This document shows positions 1-10,819 of a DNA stretch of 64,000 nt, piece after piece. Location: the NCBI RefSeq assembly GCF_949987535.1, contig NC_080074.1, forward strand, positions 43,693,641-43,757,640, given 5' to 3'. The notes under the pieces were generated by a model. It saw nothing but the letters and a program-made list of their open reading frames with translations. It did not search any database and was not told where the DNA came from. How positions within the stretch are numbered: position 1 is the first letter of the stretch; each line of letters starts with the position of its first letter. The position numbers and the translations under genes were made by a program. The DNA is from Balaenoptera acutorostrata (Eukaryota; Chordata; Mammalia; Artiodactyla; Balaenopteridae).

Positions 1-215
1 TGTCTTCCCTCTTTTGTACATGTTCTTTCCGCCTGGAATTCTTGTACTCAACTCTCTTCTCCCTGCTGAACTTCAAGATTCCATTCAAATATCACCTCCT
101 TATGAAGCCTCCCTAACACCTCAGGCTGAATAAATCCCTCCCTTCTTTATAGCCAATAGGATTTTTGTACATAACTTAGAAACCAGTGTATGTTCTATTG
201 CCTGTAATTTATTTA
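1..215 (+). mobile_element. L2 LINE 3'-end fragment, cut by window edge
   Basis: The phrases for 'caaatatcacctcctta', 'gaagcctccctaacacc' and the Cys/Leu-rich text before them match the recurrent 3' part of mammalian L2 (CR1 clade). The copy is strongly diverged and has no open frame. It starts before the window. The family assignment is from remembered consensus. Confidence 0.6.
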
Positions 216-548
216 AAATACTTCCTCATAGGCAGTGTGATATGTATATGAGTAATTTAGTAATGAACTCTACATCCTAGGGCCAGTCCGGTGTATTATC
301 CTAATCAGGAACCAGCTCAAGAAGTGGCAACAGCCAGATTCGAATAACAGATACTTTCATTTTTAGAGCCTGCTCATTTAGGCAACTTGGAGCAAAAAAT
401 TACAAGTACTAGCTTTCAGTGAAGCCACCACTTCAGGTGAAATGCATTTTAAATAAATTTGTAAATATATTAAATATAATGCTGATACATATGCTATTGT
501 TACTAAGCAAGGGCTCATATGAGCAGAAAGCCAAACTGAGACAGTGGA
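216..548. other. Unassigned AT-rich interval
   Basis: No repeat or exon could be recognised here. Short antisense ORFs of about 60 residues have no domain-like pattern. Confidence 0.5.
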
Positions 549-1680
549 TGTTTGCAGCAAAGTAAGGGTTTAATTGCAGGACACCAAGCAGGAGAATGGG
601 CAGCTCATGTTCAAAAGACCCAAACTCCCCCAAGGCTTTCAGGCAAGAGTTTTATTTATTTATTTATTTATTTAATTACTTTATTTATTTTTGGCTGTGT
701 TGGGTCTTCATTTCTGTGCGAGGGCTCTCTCCCCAGTTGTGGCAAGCGGGGGCCACTCTTCATCGTGGTGCGCAGGCCTCTCACTATCACGGCCTCTCCT
801 GCTGCGGAGCACAGGCTCCAGACGCGAAGGTTCAGCAGTTGTGGCTCACTGGCTCACGGGCCCAGTTGCTCCGAGGCACGTGGGATCTTCCCAGACCAGG
901 GCTCGAACCCGTGTCGCCTGCATCGGCAGGCAGATTCTCAACCACTGCGCCACCAGGGAAGCCCCCAGGCAAGAGTTTTTAAAGACAGTGTTAGGGGAGA
1001 GAGTCATAGGATGTGTGATCAGCTCGTAGACCTTTTTTCTGATTGGTTGGTGGTGAGGTAACAGGGTGATGTTTCAGGAATCTCAACCATCTGGTTCCAA
1101 CCAGTCTGGGGTCTACGTGCTTCTGGTCAGCATGTAGCCTCCACCCTCCTCTTGAGTGGGGGTCTTAGTTCCTGCAGAACAACTCAAAGATATGCATCAG
1201 GTGGTTATCTATATCCCTTCAGAAGGAACTAGGAGCCCTCTGACTTGTCCTGATCATTAAGTGCTTGGGCCTGCTCTTTGGAACTGGGGAAAGGCCTAGG
1301 AGACTAAAGCCTTTTTTCCTGCAGATAAGAAACGGGGAACGTGGAGGGGCTTTTGAACCTGGGAAGGCCCCACAGGGTCCTGCCTGGCTTCAGTCCTCCC
1401 TTTTCTTTGATACTCCTCATCCCGAGGGGAACAGGGGTGGGACAAGAAAGGGAATAAAATTTTGGATAGAGAGGTTAATCATAAATTCAGCAGGGGAACT
1501 CAGTTTAGGTGGACTCAGTCACACTTTATGGATTTCTTTATATCTCTCCCCCCACCCCTGACTCCGGCCAGACCACTCCCCCCACTATGCAGTTGATTTA
1601 TCATCCCTTTTTGTACAATCTGAACAAAGGCACCGTTAAGAATAGCTGCTGGGAATACATGGTACACTCATTTGCAAACA
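549..1680 (-). mobile_element. Probable old endogenous-retrovirus LTR (solo), split by a SINE
   Basis: The left end reads TGTTTGCA and the right end TGCAAACA, a perfect 8-bp inverted pair with TG...CA termini. Read on the minus strand, the last 30 bp hold an AATTAAA poly(A)-like signal (569-575), as expected near an LTR 3' end. An inverted CCAAT box lies at 1042-1046, a common LTR promoter motif. Without the 326-bp SINE insertion and its TSD the unit is about 806 bp. Flanks GTGGA and GTGAT are only a poor TSD. No gag, pol or env is adjacent, so it would be a solo LTR. The right part could instead be retroviral internal sequence. Confidence 0.5.
654..966 (-). mobile_element. CHR-type tRNA-derived SINE, young subfamily
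   Basis: The complement of the SINE head (CCACCAGGGAAGCCC) is at 951-965, and the ATTT tail lies at the left. It is flanked by a perfect 13-bp TSD AGGCAAGAGTTTT (641-653 and 967-979). The 'GTGCGAGGGCT' and 'CTCCAGACGCG' diagnostic blocks put it with the copies at 25.7, 39.1, 42.1, 49.5 and 54.6 kb. It lies inside the LTR at 549-1680, so it is younger than that LTR. ORFs crossing it are artefacts of its body. Confidence 0.97.
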
Positions 1681-2430
1681 GTGATGTTCATTTTTCAACC
1701 CTGTCAAGAAAATTCATTTAAAGAAATGATAAGCCTAAAGAGTTTCTACATTAGCCATTTGTCATTAGAAGCATTCCACGCAATGAATAGGCATTACAGG
1801 TTGTTAAGCATCTCCAGGAACATTGCTCATTGAAATCTGTTGGAAAGATGATTGAATGTTATTTAAGTAGAACCTACATGCAATAAATAGTACATTTGCC
1901 GACTGCTGAGAAAATTGATGAAAAGGATAATATTCCATTTTGGACTCTAAAGAAAAGGCAATCAATTAGTAGGACCAGTTTGAATAATGTGAAAGAAACG
2001 GTGCCTAGAAACTCTCCTGCTGAAAGATTGGAACTCCGGCTGAAATAACTGCTTTTGCATTAAAAAGATGTATAGCTTGGCATAAACACAACGCAAAAGG
2101 ATATTATGAACAGAATCCATTTCTGGACCCATTTCCCTCCCCAGAGCTTGATTTCTCTTGAGTCCACTTTCTTTGCTCTGCCTCCCTTTTATTATGGGTT
2201 GCATTTCAACTTCCTTCTGAGCTCATAACCGCACTCTGGCCAACATTTAAGGTGTCCTCCCCAGCAAAGATTTTAAGTGATTTAAAGAGGGATCACTAAC
2301 AGGAAGGTCAGAGGGTTATTATTGACTTTGGGGACTAGCCCTCCAATGCCACAGTGTGGGGTTGTCGGTAGGACTGTGCATTTTGCTGGTAATGGGGATG
2401 AGTAAGCTTTGATGATGGTTTCTTTAAATC
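1681..2430. other. Unassigned interval
   Basis: AT-rich sequence with no recognised repeat or coding exon. An antisense frame at 1962-2204 has no family resemblance. Confidence 0.5.
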
Positions 2431-2433
2431 AGA

Positions 2434-2632
2434 AGTCGACATTTTTTTTTCTGTAAATGTCCAAAGAGTAATTATTTTAGTATCTGTGGGCCATATGGTC
2501 TCTGTCATGACTCAACTCTGCCATAAATAGCCCGAAAGCAGCCATAGACAATACAGAAATGAAAAAGCATGGTTGTGTTCCAATAAAACTGTGTTTACAA
2601 AAATGGGCATCTGGTCCCTGCTCTACATCAAG
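2434..2632. mobile_element. hAT-type MITE relic, short variant
   Basis: The blocks 'GGGCCATATGGTCTCTGTC', 'ACTCAACTCTGCC', 'AGCAGCCATAGACAATA' and 'GTTCCAATAAAACTG' match a common short non-autonomous mammalian DNA transposon (probably the MER58-like group; name uncertain). A longer variant of the same element is at 23170-23520. Confidence 0.65.
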
Positions 2633-2639
2633 GGACTAA

Positions 2640-3285
2640 AATCACGACTGAACAAGTCCCACACAGAACAGTCTTCGATCATGCATACATATTTTCAAAA
2701 AAATAACTAAACTCTTATCTCATGGATGATGATTTCTAATTTCATATTCCTTGTATATTATCTTTGCATCATAGATTGAATGGCCAGTATTGAACTTGAA
2801 GCTCCCTCATTTTTCCTTTCGTGCCTTCCTCTCTAGCCTTCTGTGTCTGTCAATACTTCCTAACCTTTAATATTGCATCAGATTAGATAGGTCCCCCTAG
2901 GAAATGGAGCCTTTGGAATGTGCCTGTGAACTGTTGTATAATTGCTGTGCCAAAGCCAAGAAGAAATTTCTAACTAGCTTAATGGATATCAGGTATTGGT
3001 ACCTTTCAAATATTTTGGCTTTCTCCCCTTTATCTAAGCCCCGGGATTTTTATACAGGTGAAATCAGAAGTCTTAGAAGGGAAGCCAATTAAACAACAAA
3101 ACAATAAAACACCTTCAAACACATTGAACCTGAGGGATGTCAGGTAGGAAAATGACATCCACTGATTCTATACATAGTAGTTCTCTTAACTGACTTCGAT
3201 GAGCAGATTTACTCCCTGCGTTACTGACTCTCTCCATGGTGTAAAAGAGAACACCTGATTCTCATGCCACATGAATACTCGCTCT
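2640..3285. other. Unassigned interval
   Basis: No repeat family recognised. A plus-strand frame of 62 codons at 2904-3092 has no domain-like pattern. Confidence 0.45.
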
Positions 3286-3420
3286 ACATTCTAGTGTATT
3301 ACAATCATCTGGCAAGCTTTTAAAAATTTCTGTTTCCAAGCCCCCACTCCAGACCACTTAAAGCAAAATCATCAAGGATGGGACTCAGGTAATTCTAATG
3401 TGCAGCTGAGGCAGGGGACC
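3286..3420 (-). mobile_element. MER5-like hAT MITE, antisense copy
   Basis: The order 'CAATCATCTGGCAAGC', 'CCAAGCCCCCACTCCAGA', 'GTAATTCTAATGTGCAGC' corresponds to the minus orientation of MER5A-type elements, diverged, with a changed middle. Confidence 0.6.
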
Positions 3421-3430
3421 TTATTTTTAG

Positions 3431-3596
3431 CTACTCAAAGTTTGGTCCATTGCCAACAGCAGCAGGACCTGGGAACTTAGAATTTACAGATTCTGCCCCA
3501 CCCCAGACCTACTAAAGCAGAATCTGCATTTTAACAGGTTGTCTAGGTGATTCTTATGCACATTAAAGTCAAAAAGCCCTGCTCTGGCAGGTCCAT
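3431..3596 (+). mobile_element. MER5-like hAT MITE, sense copy
   Basis: 'CTCAAAGTTTGGTCC', 'AGCAGCAGGACCTGGGAAC', 'GCCCCACCCCAGACCTACT' and 'AGGTGATTCTTATGCAC' follow MER5A in order. It lies head-on to the preceding antisense copy. Confidence 0.75.
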
Positions 3597-3599
3597 GCT

Positions 3600-4690
3600 C
3601 TTTTATCACCACCTGCTAAATAGCATGCATACTAAGGGTCAATTGTGTTTGTTCTAAATCTGCCTATCCAGCTGTAATTATGTAAACATGACTGATGAAT
3701 TACAATTTCAAAAAGAGAGTTGATTTCCTGAAAACGTAATGAATATTTTTAAAGACAATAAAGCTGAGTATAAAATTGGCTTTCAAATGAGGTTTGAGAT
3801 AAACTGTAAAAATTGGCGGGGGGGGGGGGCGGATTTATAAATTTCTAGATGGATTGCGCAGTCATCTTGCTTCACAATTGTCTTTAAATTGTTGTGCCAC
3901 TTTAAAAGAAAACTAATAGGGTACAATCTGGACCCTGAGTTTTGGATGTGGTTCATGCAAGAAGGATTTCTTGAAACTCCAATCATCGGCAGGTCTAGTG
4001 AAAAGAAAAGTCAAAGAAAAGACCCTCCACATAGATGAACATAGGTGAATAAATATTTTAAGTTAAAATAGAAAAGATGCAAAATATGTATTTTTTAAAT
4101 GATGTCCCATCTTAATTGATGTTTTGATTAATTCATTAATTACTGCTCTTCTGGATCCCATGGGATAAGAAAGCTTCTATTGTTAACACTCAACTAACTG
4201 ATGAATCAGCCAGCTTGTCTACTTCCTCTTCATGGTCCGACAGGTTTTGCTCCATCAGAGTGGTTTCTGGACTTTTGGATTTCACTGACAAGGAAAACTT
4301 CAGAAGTATTTTGGAGAACTCACATAGAGTTGCCTACTACTTATTAGACCAATTAAGGAGGGGAAAAAAAAAAAGGCCCTATCATGTATTATCCATGATT
4401 TCAGAAAAGAAAGGACATAAAAAAGTTAAAAGAACACAATCTTAGGATGAAAGAAATCCTCAAACGGAATAAAATTAGCTTTAGGGAAATAATAATAATT
4501 TATCTCATCTTACTATGAAGTGGCGAAAACCACTATAGCTCTGCTGACAGTCCTTTGGGAACCACTCTTCTATATGCTGCTAGGCAATGATAGAAGCATG
4601 GGATTGCTGAAGTTTACTCTTCACCAGAGTTCTGCCCTGATAGCACCTCCTGCCACAGTTAAGTGTGCTTTCCTTTGTGTCATGGGTACT
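3600..4690. other. Unassigned AT-rich interval with a G12 run
   Basis: No exon or known repeat was recognised. A 12-base G homopolymer at 3818-3829 is the only simple-sequence feature. ORFs here are short and featureless. Confidence 0.45.
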
Positions 4691-4694
4691 AACC

Positions 4695-4842
4695 TCACTC
4701 TACTGTAGTATTAGTTATCTGTTTGTCTTCATCCCTGGATTGTGAACTGGATTGTCCTCATTTTGTATTTCTTATACATAATACAGTACTTGATGAACTG
4801 TGGCGAGGCAATGCATATTTGTTGTTTGAATGAATGTAGTTG
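4695..4842 (+). mobile_element. L2/MIR-type 3'-end relic
   Basis: The sequence 'GTGAACTGGATTGTCCTCA', followed by 'ACTTGATGAACTG' and 'TATTTGTTGTTTGAATGAATG', resembles the terminal part of L2 (stop-signal text, then the 'AATAAATATTTGTTGAATGAA' tail). It is heavily diverged. Confidence 0.45.
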
Positions 4843-4844
4843 GT

Positions 4845-6215
4845 CTACTTCATATACATGTCAAAGGGAAAATGGAACTCATTGCAAGAAATACGCTATT
4901 CTGCCCCTCTAGAATTCTGGTTGAATATTTTTGCTGAACTGTCAATAATGTGGTAATATAGGTCAGTAATTAAGCACTGTAGAATTGGCCATAGTTGGTT
5001 GCATTTTTTGATTACTTCTCTTTTATGAACCCATTTATTGTAGTATATTTTATTAATATTGATTTTTCAGACTGAGAGAGTTTTGGGATAGTAAAAACAT
5101 ATTAACTGTTATTATTACATTGTATTTTCATTATGTAGTAACTTTTGTAGCAAAGCTCTGTTGCTTTTTTTATTAATACAACAAAAAGAGATTTTATTAT
5201 ATTGGTACCAGTCATTCCAAGAGACCAAAAATTGAAACTGTACCATGAGATTTTCCTTTTGCAGAACTAATGAAGGAAATAAGAGTTGTAAGAAAATGAA
5301 AGTGCTCTTTTCTTTTGAAAATAAGGTATTAAAGGAATAATTAATATCTCAAGTTGATTCTTAGAGAATCAATTCCCCCCTGTATTTGAAATTATGTAGT
5401 TCTTGTTTGTCTTTTCATTAAATCTTTTGTTTTTTCATTATCTTTTTCTTTTCATTTTGTCTTTTCATTAATGTCTTTTTCATTTTCTTTTGTCTTTTCA
5501 TATGTCAGTAACTGAGTGACAATAATGCCCTTATAACTGATGTTCTACTTATAAATTTGAATTTTAGACACCACATATATGGGATTTTATTTAAGAAATA
5601 GAAAAACATACTTAGGACTGGTACTCCTACTACCCTTCTATTCAGCTTCCTGTGGCCCAATAAGAATGTAATTTGGATCACTTATTAACATTTTTATCTT
5701 ATTGGTAATACTGTTAACCTATTAGCTAACATGCTGTCCTTCATACATGAAAATTACTCTTCCGGTTTGTTATGAACCAAATGTAAGAGCTAAGATGTTT
5801 TTCTTCTGCTGATATGCTGTCTACCCATATTCTCTGACTGGATTTCCTTTGTGACCCTTTGAGTAAGAGTGGCCACCAAGTAAGTGATGCAGCTATGCCT
5901 GAAGCAGAAGAAGCCAACTGGTCCTTGTTGGGATGGAATCCAGGCCTATTTAGCACTATGATTTGACCCTCTGGCTGATGCCTTAGTTAGATCACTAGTA
6001 TGGCTTCATGCTTTGAACCATAGGGACTTTCCCACATGAAGATACCTGGTAATGAACTTCTTGGTATTTGAATATTCTCCTTTTAATTTGAAATACTTGG
6101 TTTTAATTCAGAGTTATCTTTATTTAGATTAGAAAAACAATTCTGAAAAGGCAAGGCCAGACCTTTTGTTCTCTCCCTTTTAAGACCTTTACAGATCATG
6201 TCTTCCAGGCAGGAA
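4845..6215. other. AT-rich interval with pyrimidine-rich block
   Basis: The interval is mostly unassigned. At 5405-5505 it holds irregular repeats of a TCTTTTCATT unit, a strand-asymmetric pyrimidine-rich block. No gene was recognised. Confidence 0.5.
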
Positions 6216-6217
6216 AC

Positions 6218-6516
6218 TAGGATCCTTCCCACATGGAATATGAGGGACGAATGGGAACATTCTTTCTGTTGTCATCAAAGCGTTCATTATGGAAATATGA
6301 TCTGGTGAACCAAGCTGCCATGATGTAGGGGATCAGCTGAGTCAGGACCTGGCTGTTGTGCAACATCAGTGAAGACAGAGATATCCACCACGTAAACCAA
6401 TCTGTCTGGTCCATGCCATCGGGGAGGGGCTGATGGGATGAGGTTAGGAATCCTGGACCACGAGTGTTTGATGCATGAGGGACATATGGAGTTACAGCTG
6501 CTTAAAAAAAAAAAAA
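6218..6516. other. Unassigned segment ending in A13
   Basis: A13 at 6504-6516 could be the tail of an old plus-strand retroposon. On the minus strand a 65-codon frame (6217-6414) runs from ATG to stop, with a Trp/Phe-rich start followed by a basic stretch. I do not recognise a protein family, and no poly(A) fits that strand. It may be chance or a pseudogene relic. Confidence 0.25.
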
Positions 6517-8838
6517 GATTCTGCATATTGAAGTCTTATAATGATCTAATTCAAGCTTATTGCAGCTTTATTCCCTCTGAAGGGAAACAGTATTTTATTT
6601 TTTGGTTTCATTTCATTTTTTTTTGATAACTGGGAGTCTACTGGAGTGAGGATTCCGCATATGAGGGAAGAGTTACATCACCTACTTGAATTATTCATGT
6701 ATTCAGCACCCAAGCACAGTGCTAGAAATTGTGCTTAGTGCTCAAGAGATGAAATAAAAGGCAGAAGAGATACCAGCTCCCGTGGAACTAACTACTACTC
6801 TGCTCTGGTTTGAGTGTGCAGGGCTATGATAGACAACAAACAGATATACAAGTAAGTAAAAGATGATTTCTGTAATTACAGGCTGTGATTATTCCTGAGG
6901 AGGAAATAGAAACCAATGGAGGGATTAGAGCTCTGTGTTGACATGAGTGCAAATCTTTCCCAACACTGAACACCCCAGGGAAAGATCAGGCTCTGGGGTC
7001 CCCAGTGCTGCCTCTAAGACACTGGAAAAGCAGCATCACCTTGGCCATCCAGTTGCTACAGTTCAGAGAGATGTCCAGAAGGCAAGCTGAACTTTCAAAA
7101 TGTTCTTCCTTTGTCATGCGCTTAAAGAAGCAAATTTAAATTTTCGAAGCCATTCACTCTCTCGAAGCTTTTTCCAATAATTGTTTCAAATGGCCCAAGG
7201 GTAAAGTTTCTGTCAACTTTCTTACTACAGCCATAACAGTGCTCGACTGTCACCTTAATGACTTTTTGTACTACAAAGTTTAATGGAAAACGTGCCACTT
7301 TGATGAAACCAAAGAGACCTGAAAATGGGATATAGAAAATTACACTGTTACTATGGTGATGGCATCTCTTTGGCAGTTGAAGAAAATTGTTTAATAAAGT
7401 TATAAAACCCTAGTAAATATTGGACAGCTTTATGGAAATGTAATAACTGATGTCATATATCAAAAAGCACTAAAACTTATTTTGTTTATGGCATACAGCA
7501 AAGTTATAATGCAGGTGAGGACTAAATGACCTATAAATGTTCAACACATAGTTAAGCATGGGATAAATCAGCCAGAGTCTGTGTGGTTTTTCTGTGCAAT
7601 ATGTTCCAGTTAAATGCAATTGTGAGGAGAAACAGCTGCCTTTTTCTAAGCCTGTGTATATTTTGGGGCCTTTTCTGAGCCAGAAAGGTAGAACAAAAAC
7701 CATATCCATTTGCTTGCAGATAGTCAGGGAAGATATCAAGAGAAACGAGCCAGCCTGTGTCCTTGGATATGAATTTAACAAGGTAAACACTGATAGCATT
7801 GTTAGTCTGGTACCACTACTGCTCAGCCTTATTCAAGACGTAATCGCATTTTGTGTTGCATGCACGTCCTCTAGTTTGTGAGGAAACCACTGATTTTATT
7901 TACAGTACATAGCTATTGTTTTGTATTTTTCTATACACCACTGTCAGAAGCTGAGCTTGGAGGTGTTTTGAATAATGCATCCTAGGACATAAAAGCTTTT
8001 CAATTTGGAGGGAGCATTTTATCCTATAAAGAAACAGGTTTCTCCCCAGCAGCTGGTCTAGATTTCCTGCAGAAGGAAACTGAAAGGGAGAGGGTCTTCT
8101 AGAACACAAAGAGGAGGCATTTCCAGCTAAGAAATTGAAGGTGCATGTGCATATTTTTTCCTATGCAATTCAGCCAATTGCTCCGGGATAATCGGAGGAG
8201 ATAATTGCTTATTCATAAGATGGCCGAACAACCAAGTGAAACAGTCCGTCAAGTATCACATTCTCAAAATGCAAAACCACAGAACTGACTGATGCTTTTC
8301 ATTGAGTCAGCCAATGAGCTAAAGCAAAGCCATCAATCTAGGAACTCTGTGTAGTCAAACCTTGGGCATGAGTTTTGTTTTTCATGATTTGTCCTCCTAG
8401 GTTTGGTACAAGTATCTCACAAGTGGCTTTGAAGGGTTCCACGCCCTGTTTCTTTGGTTCCTGAGCTTGAGGAGTTCTCAATTACTCTGGCTTCAATTTC
8501 TCAAGATGGTTCTCACACACTCTCTGCTTTCTCCTCTTTCCAGCTCTCCAGGGATATTGCTCAGTGCATATTCCTAGTCTCCTTTTAGGACTCTCTTGGA
8601 TTCTATACTTGCTTAAAGGGATCAATTGCACAGAAGAATTGAGAGCAGGGTTCGTGAAGAGCATTCTTAGGCAAAGTTGTTGGTTTGGCAGGGAAGGAAT
8701 AAAGACAAAGGACTATAATAAAATTAAGTGTAAAATGTTCTGGGTGAGTGTTTTACCTTCTATTAGAATGTAAAATTTGAAGTCAGAGGTGGCGGTACAT
8801 GAGGCTGCACAAATAGAGTGAGAATGGGAGCACTGATG
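6517..8838. other. Mostly unassigned interval
   Basis: About 6690-6900 resembles an old unnamed mammalian repeat ('AGCACAGTGCTAGAAATTG', 'ACAAACAGATATACAAGTAA'). The stretch 7080-7460 is repeat-poor. The two overlapping antisense and sense frames at 7470-7881 have no domain pattern. No exon could be supported. Confidence 0.4.
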
Positions 8839-8839
8839 G

Positions 8840-9372
8840 AACAAGCTTGACGTGCTAGGCATGAAGTGTTTTACGTGGATCATCCCATTTAATCTTTTTA
8901 AAAAACTTCTTAAAATTGAAATGTAATTGACATATAGCATTGTACTGGTTTTAGGTATGTAGCATAATGATTTGATATATGTATGTATTGCAAAATGATT
9001 ATCACAATAAGTTAACATCAATTAGCACACATAGTTACAATTTTTTTCTTGTGGTGAGAACTTTTAAGATCTCCTCTCTTAGCAACTTTCAAATATACAA
9101 TACCGTACTGTTAGCCATAGTCACCGGGCTATGTTTTACACCCCCAGGACTTATTTATCTTATAAAACTGGAAGTTTGTACCTTTTGACCACCTTTATCC
9201 CATTTAATTTTTATGTTTTAACGTGGGTATCATTATTACCTGTATTTTTAGGAGACAAATGACATAAAGCAAATAAGTAACTTGCTCAAGGTCATATAAC
9301 AACTAAGTGGTAGGACTAAGATTCAAACCCAAGTCTCTTTGAATCTAAGTGCTGTACTTTCAACTATCATAT
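8840..9372 (-). mobile_element. MIR SINE, split by an L1 end
   Basis: The left part holds 'GTGCTAGGCATGAAGTG' and 'CATCCCATTTAAT'. The right part, from about 9209, holds 'ATTATTACCTGTATTTTTA', 'AAGTAACTTGCTCAAGGTCA' and 'GATTCAAACCCAAGTC'. Together these give the reverse complement of MIR in correct order, interrupted at 8894-9196 by an L1 fragment. Confidence 0.8.
8894..9196 (-). mobile_element. 5'-truncated L1 3' end inside a MIR
   Basis: 'TGTAATTGACATATAGCAT', 'CAAAATGATTATCACAATAA' and 'AACTGGAAGTTTGTACC' match the complement of old L1 3' UTRs (L1MA/MB type). The flanks share ATCCCATTTAAT (8882-8893 and 9197-9208), a 12-bp TSD derived from the host MIR. Confidence 0.85.
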
Positions 9373-9476
9373 CATATTAAGGTAAATCGGGTCCAGGTGT
9401 AGCTCTGTATAGCAATCTCTTCTAATGGAAACAAAAGATGCTATAATTAGCACCTATCATTAGAACTGAAACTTAG

Positions 9477-9623
9477 GGACTTCCCTGGCGGTCCAGAGGT
9501 TAGGACTCCGCGCGTTCACTGCCGAGGGCCCGGGGTTCGATCCTTGGTCGGGGTACTTAAGATCCCGCAAACTGCGGGGCGTGGCCAAATAAATAAAATA
9601 AATCACCGTTGGGGGGGAAAAAA
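9477..9623 (+). mobile_element. Short CHR-type tRNA-derived SINE
   Basis: The head is GGACTTCCCTGGCGGTCCAG, followed by a B-box-like GGGGTTCGATCC and an AAATAAAT-rich tail ending in G/A runs. A perfect 15-bp TSD AGAACTGAAACTTAG lies at 9462-9476 and 9624-9638. It lacks the long central region of other copies and belongs to the short subtype also seen at 19.4 kb. Confidence 0.96.
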
Positions 9624-9638
9624 AGAACTGAAACTTAG

Positions 9639-9983
9639 AACGTCTTTGTACCCCTAAGTCCCAGGAAGGCTGTGCAGTGCACACTGGGGTTCTCCTTGGG
9701 GATACTTTAGGAGAGCTGACGCAGGGGCCACAACAGGGATGTCAGAAAATTGATGGTCAGCCCAGCGCAACACCAAGCTCAGAAAGTGAAAGTGAACAGT
9801 GAGTCTGGGCAATAAAACTATGTATCAGAGGCTGGAATGTAGGTGTAAATCAAGACAGAGCTAATGCTAATGGAAAAAGGTTGATTCAGACGCAATATTG
9901 CAAAGTCAGAATTCTGGCTAATATATAGCTTAGTCTACTCCTGTTGGGTCAGGATCAGTAGCTTGAAGAACCTTGACTAAATG
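9639..9983. other. Unassigned interval
   Basis: No repeat or exon was recognised. Confidence 0.45.
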
Positions 9984-10060
9984 AAAGAGAGAGAGATAGA
10001 GGAAGGAAAGAAGGAAAGAAGGAAGGAAGGAAGGAAGGAAGGAAGGAAGGGGGGAAGGAA
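9984..10060. repeat. (GGAA)n purine microsatellite
   Basis: An imperfect AGAGA stretch leads into about ten GGAA/GAAG units, broken by one GGGG. All purines lie on the plus strand, so it is probably length-polymorphic. Confidence 0.95.
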
Positions 10061-10149
10061 ATTACATGTGATATATTCTCAGTATAAAAAATTTAAAATA
10101 TTCAGGGAAATTTTTAAAAAGAGAGAGAGAAAAAGAAAAGTTACTATCG

Positions 10150-10815
10150 CTCCCACCTTCTAAAGAAAACCACAGTTAACATTTTAGTATATTTCCTTCT
10201 AGTCTTTTTCTCCTTTAGGTGAAAGATTTATATACTTTTATGCAGATGTGCCAAAAATATATATAGTTTAGTGTCCAGCTTATTGCTTTGACTATAACAT
10301 AAGCATATTCTATATTATCAGAATTCTTTATAAACATTGTTTTATTTTCTATCTGATGTTTTATCACTTGTATACAGTTATTTATTTTTTCCTTTTATTA
10401 GACTTTAGAAGATTAGCGTTTAAAAATTTTTAGCTGTCATTCTCTGACATTTATTGCTTTTTCCTCTCTGGTTTAGGGCTCTTTCCTCATAGACACCCCC
10501 AAGGTGGAATCCGTGGGTTAAAGGTTAAAGACCTCTTTTGATCCTTGACACATATTGCTAAACTGTTTTCACTTCCTGCAGCAGTGTTTGAGGTACCCTT
10601 TTCACCACATTATCCTCAGCATTGAGGACTGTCATAAAAATAAAAGACAAACATAAAAATTGGGCAGAAAATGGCACTGTATTGTTTGGAAAGTTGCATG
10701 TCTTTGATTCCCATAAGCCAGATATTTTCTTGTAAGATGACTGGTCATTCGCATATCCTCTTTTTGTGGTTTTTCTATGCACATCCTTTGTCCGTTCATC
10801 TTTTGAGATCCTTTT
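10150..10815 (-). mobile_element. Old L1/HAL1-type 3' fragment
   Basis: 'TATATTTCCTTCTAGTCTTT' and 'GGTGGAATCCGTGGGTTAAA', then 'TATTGCTAAACTG' and 'TCATCTTTTGAGATCC', follow the complement of old L1 ORF2/3' UTR sequence. It is very diverged and nothing is open. Confidence 0.55.
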
Positions 10816-10819
10816 CCCT

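Noticed and set aside
552..1061. 169-codon plus-strand ORF
   Set aside because: It runs through an LTR and the antisense SINE at 654-966. The central part is the same peptide as in other SINE copies.
9981..10163. Lys/Glu/Gly-rich 60-codon ORF
   Set aside because: It is a direct translation of the (GGAA)n microsatellite.
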